Assembly (NCBI RefSeq): GCF_958450345.1 | Contig: NC_088780.1 | Location: 116,076,226-116,140,225, forward strand | DNA: 64,000 nt | Origin: Calliphora vicina | Lineage: Eukaryota > Arthropoda > Insecta > Diptera > Calliphoridae | Direction of reading: 5' to 3' | Shown: one piece after another, positions 45,741-56,989 of the stretch | Layout of the letters: each line of letters opens with the position of its first letter | Numbering within the stretch: position 1 is the first letter of the stretch | Program-made: the position numbers and the translations under genes | The notes under the pieces: model-generated | The model's input: the letters and a program-made list of their open reading frames with translations, nothing else | Databases searched by the model: none | What the model was told of the DNA's origin: nothing

Positions 45741-45964
45741 AAGAGTGAAAATCAGTTGTATGGATTTTTTTTTTTTTAAATTTCAAAGAGTGCCGGGTGG
45801 AATATTGTGACACTAGGCCTAAAAGTTAAGTGCTGAAAATTTGCGCGTCCAGAAATCATTGTCCGATTTGGCTCAAATTTTCAGCACTTAACTTTTAGGC
45901 CTAGTGTCACAATATTCCATCCGATACTCTTTGAAATCTAAAAAAATCGGCTGTCACTCTAATG
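45741..45964. mobile_element. Foldback element with CATTAGAGTG terminus
   Basis: Arms 45779-45842 and 45873-45938 pair over about 65 bp (TTTCAAAGAGT, GGAATATTGTGACACTAGGC, CTAAAAGTTAAGTGCTGAAA). The right terminus, inverted, is CATTAGAGTGACAGCCGATT with TA outside; the left terminus is degenerate. An unpaired relative lies at 52000-52140. Confidence 0.8.
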
Positions 45965-46231
45965 TACATGTTTCGGTTATTTTAATGCGTTAAGTATGTG
46001 TACTTAAAAAAATTTAAAAATATTATGTGGCTGTAAAAGGATGTTTTGGAATTGCAATTTTAATAAAATTTAAACAAAAACGGGAAGGGAGAAAAGTTGT
46101 TGTTAGAAAAAATTAGCATTAATTTCTTGCTATTCTTGTGGAAATACTATTGAAAATTTCTAAAAAAAGAATTTTAAATTTCTGAATTATAATTAGGAAC
46201 ATATGATATATGCATACTTGCGCGGCGTGTG

Positions 46232-46476
46232 TCATGAACATTATTTTCCAAAGTTACACGATTTTCACATGTATAAAATATTTACATATATTTTATGTCT
46301 TATAAATAAAAGTAAACACAGCTGCTGATTCATCAATTTCACAATAAATTCAAGTTTGTCACACAAACTTATCGGAGTTGTACAAACGAATTTCCAAACA
46401 TTTTTTGGCAGTTCACTTGCGAGCGTGTAAAAATGCACAGTTTGCAAGGCATTTAAACGTTTACATGAGGACCCTT
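46232..46476 (-). mobile_element. Older, truncated AAGGGTCC-family MITE
   Basis: The minus-strand sequence starts AAGGGTCCTCATGTAAACGT and parallels the first 330 bp of the copies at 34078 and 47761 (GAAATTCGTTTGTACAACTC, TTGATGAATCAGC) with many substitutions and deletions; homology stops near GTGTAACTTTGGAA. Similarity of the flanks at about 46140-46200 and 46480-46560 (both with TTTCTGAAAT-type sequence) suggests it is inserted in an AT-rich repeat. Confidence 0.8.
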
Positions 46477-46984
46477 ATTATAGAAATATCTGATACTCAA
46501 TTGGAAATTTTATGAAATATAATTAAACATTTCTGAAATACAATTTAAAATGGTGTAATTTAAATTTTCATAGAAAAATATCGGATTCAATACATAAACA
46601 ATTATTGAATATTTTGTAATCTGATTTGTAATTAAATAAGATTATAGGATGTTAAAAACTACTTTCTGAATAATTTCATGATTGTATTAATAATCCTAAT
46701 AGTATCGCTAATATTTTTACTTTAATTTATTTTAAAAGTTAACAAAAATATTGACATTAATATAACTTTTTATTTTAATTCATTATGTTTTAGCATCTAG
46801 CATTTATATATGTATTTTTATGGAAAACACTTGAAATAACCATAAACATATAAATGGACATTAATTGTTCTCAAAAAACCATTTAAATGCACATAAACAT
46901 TATTCTATTAAAATTAAAAGGCATTAAACCAAATGACGTTATTTTGCACACTATAGTGAGTTATAGAACAACAAACGATTTTAT

Positions 46985-47350
46985 AACTAATCCAACAAAT
47001 AATTTTATTTATTTATTTATTTAATATTAATCTTATAGATAAATACAAGAATAATATAGGAAAATATTAGCACTGGCTGCCAGGGCCATCAGCTATGTAT
47101 GGTTTAGGAATTACAATATTAGATTTTGATACTTAAATTAGATATGAAATTGTATATGTGTTGAATATTATCTTTGGTTGGTTTTTTAAGAAGATTGATA
47201 CCATTATTTAGTAAATATTTGGATTGTAGATTTCTTAATTTAGTGCAAGTTGCTAAAATATGTTCCACTGAAATTGTGGATCCACAATATTGGCAGTTAT
47301 TTGTATGGAGATTATTATTACATAAAAAATTATTGTTTGAAACCATAGCT
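46985..47350 (-). pseudogene. 3' end of a non-LTR retrotransposon with C-terminal zinc-finger motif
   Basis: The minus-strand frame 47346-47119 encodes CQYCGSTISVEHILATC, a CxxC...HxxxxC arrangement typical of the cysteine-histidine motif at the C-terminus of non-LTR retrotransposon ORF2, followed by KLRNLQSKYL and an IYNFISNLSI tail of the kind that ends these proteins. The downstream sequence runs to an (AAAT)n-type end near 46990-47015, a usual 3' terminus. Polymerase and endonuclease are absent; the clade cannot be fixed from 75 residues. Confidence 0.6.
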
Positions 47351-47757
47351 GTAAATTGTGAATATTTTTATTCAAAATATTTCCAAAAACTTAATTATTT
47401 TTGAATTTTAGTTATATTTGAAAAAGTAAATTTATATTGAAATCATTCTATATGATTCAAAATAGGATACTAATTAATATATATCTATTCAGAATATAAA
47501 GCAATAAATATTATTTGATTTAAATAGAATACGATATTAAATATATTATACTGAAAAGTTTTGAATAAACATTCATAAAATTATACTAATATTATTTGTA
47601 TTTTAGTAACAATAAGTTGTATTTTATTCAACATATAATGAATAGATTTTAAAATATTTTAATCAATATGAAAACATGTAATTATTTTCAAATTATATTT
47701 TTATAGTAAAAATTAAATATTAATTTAGTTTATTCAACTAGTTATAAATGAAATATT
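47351..47757. other. No gene seen
   Basis: Very AT-rich spacer. Confidence 0.4.
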
Positions 47758-47760
47758 ATT

Positions 47761-48335
47761 AAGGGTCCTCATGTAAACGCTTAAAAGCCTCGCAAACTGT
47801 GCAATCTGTGCATTTTTACACTCTCGCAAATGAAATGTCAAAAAATGTATGGAAATTCGTTTGCACAACTCCGATAAGTTTGCGCGACAATTTAGACTCG
47901 CAAACTTGAATTTATTGTGCATTTGATGAATCAGCTGCTTTTGTTTACTTTTATTTATAAGAAATAAAAATCAAATAAAATATAAAAATTTTGTGCATGT
48001 TAAAATTGTGTAACTTTGGAACAGAATGATTGTATTAAACGACATTGTGTATGAAAACATTAACCAACAGCTAGAACACAAACAAAATCCTCCAAACTAT
48101 GTATACCACCGTTTGTTCCAAAGATTTAACTTTCATTCAACATTTTAAAATTAAAATTTATACAATTTGAAAAAAAATTATTAAAGCTTTTGTTGAATTT
48201 ATGTATTTTTATTTGACAAATATAAATTTTCTGTATAAACTTGCACAAAATTGAAAAGGTGGGTTCATGAAACATGTCGCGCAAATTTGCCCATTTGCAC
48301 AAATGGGAAACTTAAGCGTTTAAATGAGTACCCTT
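47761..48335 (+). mobile_element. 575-bp MITE, AAGGGTCC family, copy 2
   Basis: Termini as in 34078-34651; ATT flanks both sides (47758-47760, 48336-48338). By eye about five differences from copy 1 over the full length, mostly substitutions near 48001-48085 and one extra A. Confidence 0.93.
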
Positions 48336-48548
48336 ATTATATTTAATCGAAAATTTGTTGATAGGTTTTATTCAAAGTAATTTTCTATGAATAATTTGAT
48401 TTCTCCAAAAAAAAGAAAAATATTTAAATATTCAACAAAAAAATTTAGAATACTTTTATTCATAGAAATTTTCTTTGTAAAAATAAAGTCAAATATTTTA
48501 ACAACAAATTTTTGAACAGTTTTATAAAAAAAAATTTTGTGTGTGAAA

Positions 48549-48733
48549 ATGAGCTCGGACGATGAAGATGTTTCATCCATTGATTATGAAAAAGATCCTT
48601 CGTTTTCTATGAAAAAACAAAAACAATGCTCAAAAATAATTCAACGATAAGTAGCCCTAGGAGGAATGCCATGTCAGACGATCATTTTGAACAACTAGTT
48701 ACTTTAAAAACAGTTTTCAAAAGTAATTCATGA
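48549..48733 (+). pseudogene. Small acidic ORF remnant, unknown
   Basis: From the ATG at 48549 it reads MSSDDEDVSSIDYEKDPSF then a lysine/glutamine-rich run and a stop (48648-48650). Without a break, another frame continues SSPRRNAMSDDHFEQLVTLK to a stop near 48733. The composition is unlike the very AT-rich surroundings, and the acidic start recalls the N-termini of many transposon proteins, but I recognise no family. Possibly one exon of a dead element with a frameshift near 48645. Confidence 0.3.
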
Positions 48734-49912
48734 ATTTTGTTCTTCACAATTTAAATTAATAATAAACCTCCAATTGAAACCATAAATCTGTGTTCATATT
48801 CTAGTGATAATCAATGATTAAGTAGTAGATTTTAAAAATAGAATATTAGATATCAGAGAATTAGGGTCTGAAAAAAATGTGTAATTCGTTTTGAAAATAA
48901 CTTTTTCAACTCAGAATGCAAACAGAAGACATTTTACATCAGTATTATTGTGAAATAAAAATATTCTTTAACATTTATTAGAATTATTTCTATTCAGTAA
49001 TTTTTGGAAAAATAAATTTATTTGTTTCAAATTTGTGAGAAATAAAAATATTTCTAAAGTTTTATTAGAATTATTTCTATTCAATCATTTTTTGTTTGAA
49101 TAATTTTAGTTTTTTGTGTTTTGTTTGAATAAATATTCCAAAGAAATTAGTTGATTTTTTTGTATCTAAATGAAATAAATTTAAATTTTATTCAACTTTG
49201 TTTTATTTGAATATATAAAATTTTACTATTTTCTAAAAAAATATCAATATAATTTAATTAAACTAATATAAAATGATTATATTTATAATTTATTTGGTTT
49301 TGAAAGATATAAATATGGATAAATTTAACTGTAAATATTATTAATAAATTAGACAAATACTTTATTTAACTAATAAATAATTTGGAAAATAAATATTTAT
49401 AATTGGAAACAAAAACTAAAATAATATAAAAAATATTTATATTTTGTATTTTATTCACAAGTTACAGCTATGTTCGAAACATAGAAAATGGGAAATTATA
49501 GCTAATTACGAATTTGGCATACATAGACATAGTATTCTTTACGAATTATAAGGACCACAATAAAGAAGGTAGCATTTAATATTAAGCGGAAGAGCTTAAT
49601 ATTTCTTCTTGTAAAATTTAAATTTTTACAGCCTGCCGAATTCGGTCTGGATCTACTTCTGTTATTCATGTGGTTTTTAATACTATAGATTGTAGACCAC
49701 CATAAAAAACTGCAACTAAACAACACACAACTAAATGAACCACATGTTTAAATACTAAACAATTGCAATTTGTTGGCTCCAGTTAGAACAATATACTATA
49801 TAGTAGTTTGTACTATATTTATTCACTAGTGTCTGTATTTTTATATGCTAGTATTTAACCAGCAACAATTATAATCAAAAGCTAAAACTAAATATCAAAA
49901 AAAAATATATAT
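48734..49912. other. No gene seen (1.2 kb)
   Basis: Extremely AT-rich, with many TTTGAATAAAT- and TTATTAGAATTATTTCTATTC-type near-repeats (48970-49100). Confidence 0.4.
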
Positions 49913-51173
49913 CGCTGGCTTAATATGCAAAGGCTCTAAGTCCACTTTTTTTTAGAAATTGAGATTTTAATGCAGTAATGTACAATAAGTAAAAATACAT
50001 CGCAGTTTTCTCGCTTTTTGTTATTGTAGTGATGAGCAAAAGCGCTTAGTCCAATTTATCACAAGAAAAAGCTCTAAGTCCCTATAAAAGTTTAACCATT
50101 TCTGTCAAATTGTTCAATGACATGTATTAAAACAAGTAAGTAAAGGAGCAAAATAATTTTTCTTTTAAAATTTCAATAATTTATTTTCGGAAGAGGGTCT
50201 GATATGGGAGCTATGACTAATTATGGACCGATCGCCATGAAAGTTATTTGTGTTGAATTTTATGTGTATACCAAAATTTTTAAGAGATTTATACACGTTA
50301 AAGTGATTTTTAGAAGCGGGCCTTATATGGGAGCTATGACTAATTATAGACCGATCGGCATGAAATTAGGTGACATGATTTCCATAGTATAAAGTATTTC
50401 GATTTCAGTGTTTCTGAGTCTATCGGTATAATTTAAGGTGGATGTTACACTAATATTTTTGGACGTTACAAACATCTACACAAACGCATTATAGCTATGG
50501 CCGAATCTTATATACCCTTCACCAAATTGTACTTTAAAATACAAATTTTAAATATTTTTAGGTATACAAACTTTAAAAAAAAATTTTCAAAATTGTTTTT
50601 TAAATCTAAAAAAAAAATTTCCAATTTCTTCCAATTTTTTTTTTCTAAATGGTTTTTTTCAAGCTTTTTAAATTTTTTTTTAAATTATTAGTGAAAAACA
50701 AGTAGGAAAGCTATATTTGGCTGTGCCGAATCTTATATACCCTTTTTAAAAAGTTTTTTCGAAATATTTTTTAAATTTTTTAAAATTTTTTTTTAATTTT
50801 TAAAAATTATTTTTCCCGATTTTGACCCATTGTAGGTCCAACTTGCAATAGACTTTGCAATTTCTATCATCAGATACCCATATTGTCTATATTAATCCAG
50901 ATATAAAAACTAGTAAATAAGAAATGAAGGACAAGTTCTAAGAAAAAGACCTAAGTCCATCAAAAAATATAAACTAAGCAATAGAAAAAGCTCTAAGTCC
51001 AAAAAACCTTTTATCTCAGTAAAATATATAATATAATATATATAAGAAAAATACAAAGAAAATTGCGTTTACAGAATTCAAAAATGTTTACTAAAAAAAA
51101 AGTTTGAATGTTTTTTGTCTCTCCTGTAAAATTTTAAAATATGGACTTAGAGCCTTTGCATGTTAAACCAGCG
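49913..51173 (+). mobile_element. TIR element with repeated AAGCTCTAAGTCC motif and a nested repeat
   Basis: Left CGCTGGCTTAATATGCAAAG and right, inverted, CGCTGGTTTAACATGCAAAG, continuing GCTCTAAGTCCA. ATATAT lies outside each end. The motif AAGCTCTAAGTCC or a close variant occurs at about 49932, 50040, 50070, 50950, 50985 and 51145. Its middle (about 50131-50925) is replaced by the TATGGACCGATC-family repeat. Confidence 0.8.
50131..50760 (+). mobile_element. Nested TATGGACCGATC-family repeat(s)
   Basis: Starts AAACAAGTAAGTAAAGGAGC, two modules TATGGGAGCTATGACTAATT with ATGGACCGATCGCC and AGACCGATCGGCATG, then GGACGTTACAAACATCTACA. A second start, AAAAACAAGTAGGAAAGCTA then GTGCCGAATCTTATATACCC, appears at 50693, so two truncated copies are probably fused. 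No complete hairpin end. Confidence 0.65.
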
Positions 51174-51990
51174 ATATATAACTTAAAAACTAAAACCAAC
51201 AAATAAACATCCGTCACATATAAAAAAATAGTATTATACACGTAAAAGGAATGAACCATGGCCATGGTATGGAGGATGAATGAAAGCACTTGTTTTGAAA
51301 TAAGAATCCTGACTAGAAAAAAAAGCGCTGGTTAAATAAGTGAAATGGGGTAAAATTTAATAGTTAGAAGAGTGCCAGAATATAACAATAACTTTTTGCC
51401 ACATTATACGGCTGTTTGTTTAAAAGTGTAACTAAAAACAAGACATACAATTTGTTTTAATTGGTTTAATTTATAAAAATTTCGATTGATAATTTTCTTG
51501 AAAATTCTTTCAATGACAATTGTGATGAATATTAATTTTACTGCAAGAACTTCTGTTTTTGTATAAAATATACTTTATTACACTGTATTTATTTATATTT
51601 ATGTGTAAAGCTGTTATTTATTTATTTTTTATCTATTTTACAAGTTGCATACTTCCACATAGTGTTTAGTTACATACATATAAATATAACTACTACTCAT
51701 ATGTGTGTAGATATTTGTATTTTTAATGTTTGAGCACTAAGGCAGTCCCATTTACAAGAAGCCAAAATGAGTGTTCGATGTTCCCAATTAAAATTGAAAT
51801 TAAAAATAAATCATACATTTTGAAAATTACATATTTTATACCATAAATACTCACATCTATTAATGTGCTAAATTACGGCCCTATGCTCCTTATAGGAACA
51901 ACAGGAATTAATATATATATATTAATGTGCAAAAATTTTAAAATTTTTTTAGTAATTGGTAGTTGAAATATGGATAGAATGAAAAAGCGA
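51174..51990. other. No gene seen
   Basis: AT-rich spacer; no recognised motif. Confidence 0.4.
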
Positions 51991-51994
51991 CATA

Positions 51995-52140
51995 CGTTCA
52001 TTAGAGTTGTATGGAAAAAATGTTTGATCGAATTTTGAAGGGTTAAAGCCTGAATATTGTGACACTAGATCAAGAAATTAAGTGCTATACATTTGAGCCA
52101 AATCGGACAATGATTTCGGGACGCGCATCGAGGTCAAAGG
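51995..52140 (+). repeat. Single-arm relative of the 45741-45964 foldback element
   Basis: TTCATTAGAGTTGTATGGAA, GAATATTGTGACACTAGATC, TTAAGTGCTATACATTTGAG and GCCAAATCGGACAATGATTT follow the same order as in the 45.8-kb element without the second arm. Confidence 0.7.
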
Positions 52141-52439
52141 TAAGATATATGCAAAATTTGACTATTTATATGAAGTAAATTTGCGAAACTCCTTAACTTT
52201 TTAAATTATGTTAAAAAAATAAGTAGATTTATTTATATTAATGAAAATTACAGTCAAAATTACCCACAAACTGTATTATCGCTAAACTTAGGAAAAAAAT
52301 TTTCAGTTTTTGTAAAAATTTTGCTAATAAATAATTACTTTTGCAATTGAATGCAAAATAATCGAATTGTGTAGGTAATTTTCTTTGTAAATCGATATAA
52401 ATGACAAAAATTGGTTAAAAAATGTTAAAGTTATTAAAA

Positions 52440-54090
52440 ATTCCCCAAGCCATTAACGTGTCTCAGGCCACTAGAACAAGAAATATAGTAACAAAATTAA
52501 CATATTTTGAGAAATATTAAAATAAAAGCTAATTTTTACTTAAAATAGATCCATATTTACTTGTATATGAGTTTTTTTTCTTGGTAGGAAACCGTTAATA
52601 GGTTATGACCAGGTATGACCAAAAAAAATTAATTTTTTTAACGGCAGCTTCCAGCTCCATTTTCAAATTTTTAAAAATGTTCATCACATGGGGATTTATT
52701 GAAATTATAATAGGGAATAAAAATATGAAAAAATTATGTCAATACCTCATCTAGTTTTTCAGTACCTGCGATTTAAATTTAGCAATTTGCGGAAAAACTA
52801 ATTTATTGGCCATATTTTGGCGAATGATACCAATTTCCTCACTGTTATGAATTTACAGATAATTCTAAAAATGCTCTGTATGTTTTACTAAAATCGGCCA
52901 ACGTTAACCCTTTAACCATGAAGGTCAAATGTTTGAATATTTGGAATTTCTAATGGAATGATAGCGAAATGTTATATATTTTTGGGCCGCTTGCGATATA
53001 TACCTTAACCCTTCGACGCATATGGGACACCGGTGTCCCAAATGTTTAACATTGGGTATTTTAAAATTAAACTTCTTTTTGTAATCAATTGCAATACAAA
53101 CCGACTATTTATAAACAAAACTTTATTTTCTCTGAAGTTTGGTACCTCTGATCAGGAAAAGTGAAACAAATAATTCAACTTTATTTTTGATAATTTCGAA
53201 GTTTTTTTTTATAATATTAAAAAGTGATTTCTAATACATTAGTGCAGTTTCAAAGCAGGTTTTCGATTGATTTTGTTAGAACTGTAAGCAAAGATTGTGA
53301 TTAAATTGATTTTTGCTAAAAAGAAATTTTTGAACTATCCGCAATACGAGACTTCTTGTAAGGGACACCGGTGTCCCAATATGCATGAAAGGTCGAGAGT
53401 GTGGAAATGTTCTCTTCAATGTTTTATGATGTTTATATACATTTTTTATATATTTAGGCCTATAAAACTACTAGAATATTCCGAAGCTACTGGTCCACTG
53501 AACCAGATATGGGGGTGCCATGTATAGCTTCTGTTATGCCTCTTTAACGGTTTGAGGAACTTTTAAGAAATTTACATTTCTGTAACAATAGTCACAATTA
53601 TTAACTTCTCTTGAATTTAGACAAGTTTTAGTATGCCTTATCATCAACATCCATAACAAAAAAAGGGTAATGGGAAAAAATTTCACGTAAACGATGTCTG
53701 CAATGTGCTAAGAGTGCAATGTGTATTTAAGCTTCATATCAAACAGAAATTGTTTTGTAGCTTTTCAATCCTTAAAATAAGCAATAAAGTATGTTTGTCT
53801 ATTTAAAATCAATGTTTTATTTCAGTTTGAAAATGTATTTATTACTTCCTGATACTAATTTATCAGTTCAGGGATAGTTGGCCCTTAATGCATATTGGGA
53901 CACATTTGTACCAAGAGATTTTCAGTAATCTACTTACATCTTTTATTTTTTCTTTTTATATATGTTTAAAATAGCTCTTAATACCTCACAAAGTGCACTC
54001 AGATTCTCAAAAACTTTTGCGTAGAAGTTTTATGCGTGAAAGGGTTAAGGTCTAAAAGGCACAAAAATGGAAATTAATCCTTATTGGCAC
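52440..54090 (+). repeat. Copy of the 9278-10510 repeat, interrupted by a piggyBac-like element
   Basis: Homology with the 9.3-kb copy runs from AGCCATTAACGTGTCTCAGG to the TTAA at 53005 and resumes after 54048 with GCACAAAAATGGAAATTAAT (compare GCACAAAAATTAAAATTAAA near 10470). The AACGGCAG junction near 52640 is uninterrupted here. Confidence 0.8.
53009..54044 (+). mobile_element. Non-autonomous piggyBac-like element flanked by TTAA
   Basis: Left CCCTTCGACGCATATGGGAC; right, inverted, CCCTTTCACGCATAAAACTT; TTAA on both sides (53005-53008, 54045-54048). TTAA targets with CCC...GGG termini define the piggyBac superfamily. The perfect 16-bp palindrome GGGACACCGGTGTCCC occurs at 53024-53039 and 53362-53377, and a half copy (TTGGGACACATTTG) near 53900; each is next to a CCTTTCATGCATAT-type block. 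A 76-codon open frame (53297-53527) crosses the second palindrome and has no recognisable transposase motif. Confidence 0.85.
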
Positions 54091-54239
54091 TTGTACAACT
54101 TGTACAATGTACAGATATCCATATATTTATATTGAAAATGTATAGAAATATATTATAATATGTTAAAATTTATATTGTTCCTTCCAGATATAGGGGAACA
54201 TACAATAAAAATTTCAAGACTATCAGTCTACATCATTTT

Positions 54240-54760
54240 CAACAGGAATTCGGAAAAAAACAACTGAAAATGAGAATTTTGATTTAAAATTCGGAAAAGA
54301 ACAATTGATATTTAGAATTCATATTACAAATTCGGAAAAGCACAATTTATAAAGAAAAATTTAAAATGAATATTTTCACTTGATATTCGGAATAGAACAA
54401 TTGATATTGAGAATTTTCATTTGTAATTCAGAAAAACCCAATTGAAAATAAGATTTTTCATATACAACAATAACACTCGGTAGAAAATAAATTCTCAATT
54501 ATACAATTCTTGTAACGTCAAATGAAAGAGAAAATTAAAAAATATGAAAAAATCAAAGTTTGACATTATAATGAAAAATACTGAAAATTCTCCCAGTTTA
54601 TTTTCAAATTCGGAAAAGAACAATTGATAATAAGAATTTTCATTTATAATTCGGAAAAGAAAAATTGAAAATCAGAATTTCCATTTGAAATTCGGAAAAT
54701 ATCAATTGAAATTGAGAATTGTTCTTTTCCGAATTTGAAATTAAGAAACTCATTTTCAAT
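54240..54760 (+). repeat. Degenerate tandem array, about 50-55 bp unit
   Basis: Repeats of ATTCGGAAAAGAACAATTGA followed by AAATGAGAATTTTCATTTG, about eight units in direct orientation; the last part (54715-54760) is inverted (GTTCTTTTCCGAATTTGAAA). Confidence 0.8.
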
Positions 54761-54892
54761 TGGGATTTTCTCAATATCAAATGAATAATCTCAATTTCAA
54801 TTCATTTAACAGAAACTTCTTTTGGGAACCATTCTAATGAGTTCATTATTTTCTATAAACAAATACGTAGGTGTGTATGAATGTGTAAGTGA

Positions 54893-54916
54893 TCAGCATC
54901 AGCATCAGCATCAGCG
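54893..54916. repeat. (CAGCAT)n-like microsatellite
   Basis: Four tandem copies of a hexamer, the last with one change. Confidence 0.85.
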
Positions 54917-54919
54917 TCA

Positions 54920-56775
54920 TCATTAACATTGCCATGGTTGTTGTTGTTTCAGTTAAGGGAATGTTTTTTTCCCCGTTTTGTAATTTGTTCGTTTTATTTA
55001 CGAGTACTTTTTTTTTTATTTAATACTCTTTTTAACACAATACACATAGATTCTCTTATAATTTTTATTTAACTCGTAAGTGTGGGTATTTGATGTGATG
55101 TGTGTGTTTGTGTGCGCATAATTAATTACAAGCATTTAATTTAATGCTTTTACAATTTGTAAACTATTTGTTAAAATTATATTTAAACAAAAACGAAAAA
55201 AAAAATATAAAAACAACAACAAAAAAGTTTTGTAACAAAATTAAAATTTACTCAGTAAAAGTAGAGTGTTTGTGTATGAGTTTTAATCAAATAGTATAAT
55301 GGTTTGTGGTATATTATAGTTTTGTTTTTTAATTTTTGTAATGTCGTGCATTTTGCATTTTTTTGTTTTGCATTAAAGAATATTAAATTGAATTTTAAAA
55401 TAGGATTTATGTTCTCTGGCATAAACAACAACATACGAACGTGAAATAACTGCAATTTGAAAAGTTAATAATTTATTTACACTTAATTAATGTATACGTA
55501 CGCTTAGTGGTGGTGTAATAAACACTTATATTGAGTGTATTTTTGTCCTCTAGGCATTTGTAAAATTTATTCTCTTTATTAAATTAAAGAAATATCGCAA
55601 GTATTGTAAACAAACAAAAACAAGGGTAGCTTTAAGTAATATATTTTAATTAAATTCCAATTAATTTATTAAACTTATGTAACGATTAACACTTAAAAAT
55701 CCACGAATTAGTTTAATTAAAAAATAATTTAAATTTAAATTTCTTCAAGATTAAAAAAGGTAGAATTCATTTAAATGAGTAAATGCTAATAATATTGCAC
55801 ACATATCACTGTGGTTATAGATTCAAATATGTCTGAACAAAATTAGTTGGTGGAATTTTTATATGAATTTAAGGTATTTAAATCCAAAAATTATATTCAA
55901 GAACTGTGTGTTACGTGTGTTTTTATTTGCGAGAGTCTAGAAAATAAAAAAATTATCTTTTTACTGAAAAAATTTTGGAATACAAGAATTAAATTAAAGA
56001 TTTATCAAATACTAGACTAATAAATATAATTTCAGTAGTGAAATTAATATAAATAAAAATCTTGTTGTGCATTTTCTACAAAATCGTTTCCATTGACATT
56101 GTAAATTATATAACGGGATGGATTTTTTTTGAAGCACATTCTGTATAAGATGCCTTAAAAGATAAGTATAGTTGTTAGACGGACTTCGTCGGTCTTTGTT
56201 TTTGACAAGCTATAGAATATTAATACATGTTCATTTGTTTATCAACTTTAAAGTACTATAAGTGAATGAAAGTAGGAACCAATAAAGAAACAAGTCAATT
56301 TCATGGAAGCCAATTTCAAAATGGGTTTATATGTGTAATGAACTATAATTTATTTACTTCAGAAAATTTTTTAGGAAATTTTGAAACTAATGATTTGTTG
56401 CAGATTCTCACTTGTCTCTAATGAAAAGCAAACAACCAATTAAATCACTAATTTACATCGAATAAGAGCAAGTTGATAGGTAATATAAAAACTATAATTC
56501 GTTTTATTTTGGATAATATAATATCATCAAAATTAGTGTAAAGTTGAAAGTGAACGTTAAAATATTTTTAGTATTTATAAACCAAAATTCAAAGAAATTT
56601 ATTTTTTGCAATTTTATTTTAACCCCGGAATACAAATTGTTTATTATAATTTGAATTCAGGAAAGCATAACTAAACTTAAAACCATTATTTAACAATATT
56701 ATTTCTGGCTATTAATTGTTTGTTATTTCTTATTTATTAATTGATTTAACAAATAATGGCGTAAATATGTTGTAT
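54920..56775. other. No gene seen (1.9 kb)
   Basis: AT-rich, low-complexity (AACAAC, TGTGTG) sequence with no recognised coding motif. Confidence 0.4.
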
Positions 56776-56779
56776 ATGA

Positions 56780-56985
56780 ACATTTTCGACTATTGGTAGC
56801 TACTCAAGCAGCAATTTCAAAATGTTTTCGAGCAACAGGATTCATCAACAAGCAAGGAAATTGGGTACCATTCGAGTAGAAGCCAAGTGATGTTTAAAGA
56901 CGATTTTTCATGTCCGAAATGATGCTTGAACGGTATAAAAGAAAATTAGTTTTAAAAAATCAGAATCGTCAAAATTAAAAAAAAA
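56780..56985 (+). pseudogene. Mariner transposase fragment
   Basis: One plus-strand frame reads VATQAAISKCFRATGFINKQ then GNWVPFE, a stop, KPSDV, a stop, RRFFMSEMMLERYKRK. This is the end of the N-terminal helix-turn-helix region and the linker of mariner transposases: the family has WVPHEL (the conserved WVPxEL block) followed by a RRxxxCExLLxRxxRK-type stretch. The usual TGDEKW with the first catalytic Asp should follow at once but is not readable. Two stops in about 65 codons show an old, dead copy. No TIRs were found around it. Confidence 0.78.
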
Positions 56986-56989
56986 ATTA

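Noticed and set aside
53297..53527. Possible piggyBac transposase fragment
   Set aside because: No DDD or C-terminal cysteine-rich motif is recognisable and part of the frame is the palindromic module translated.
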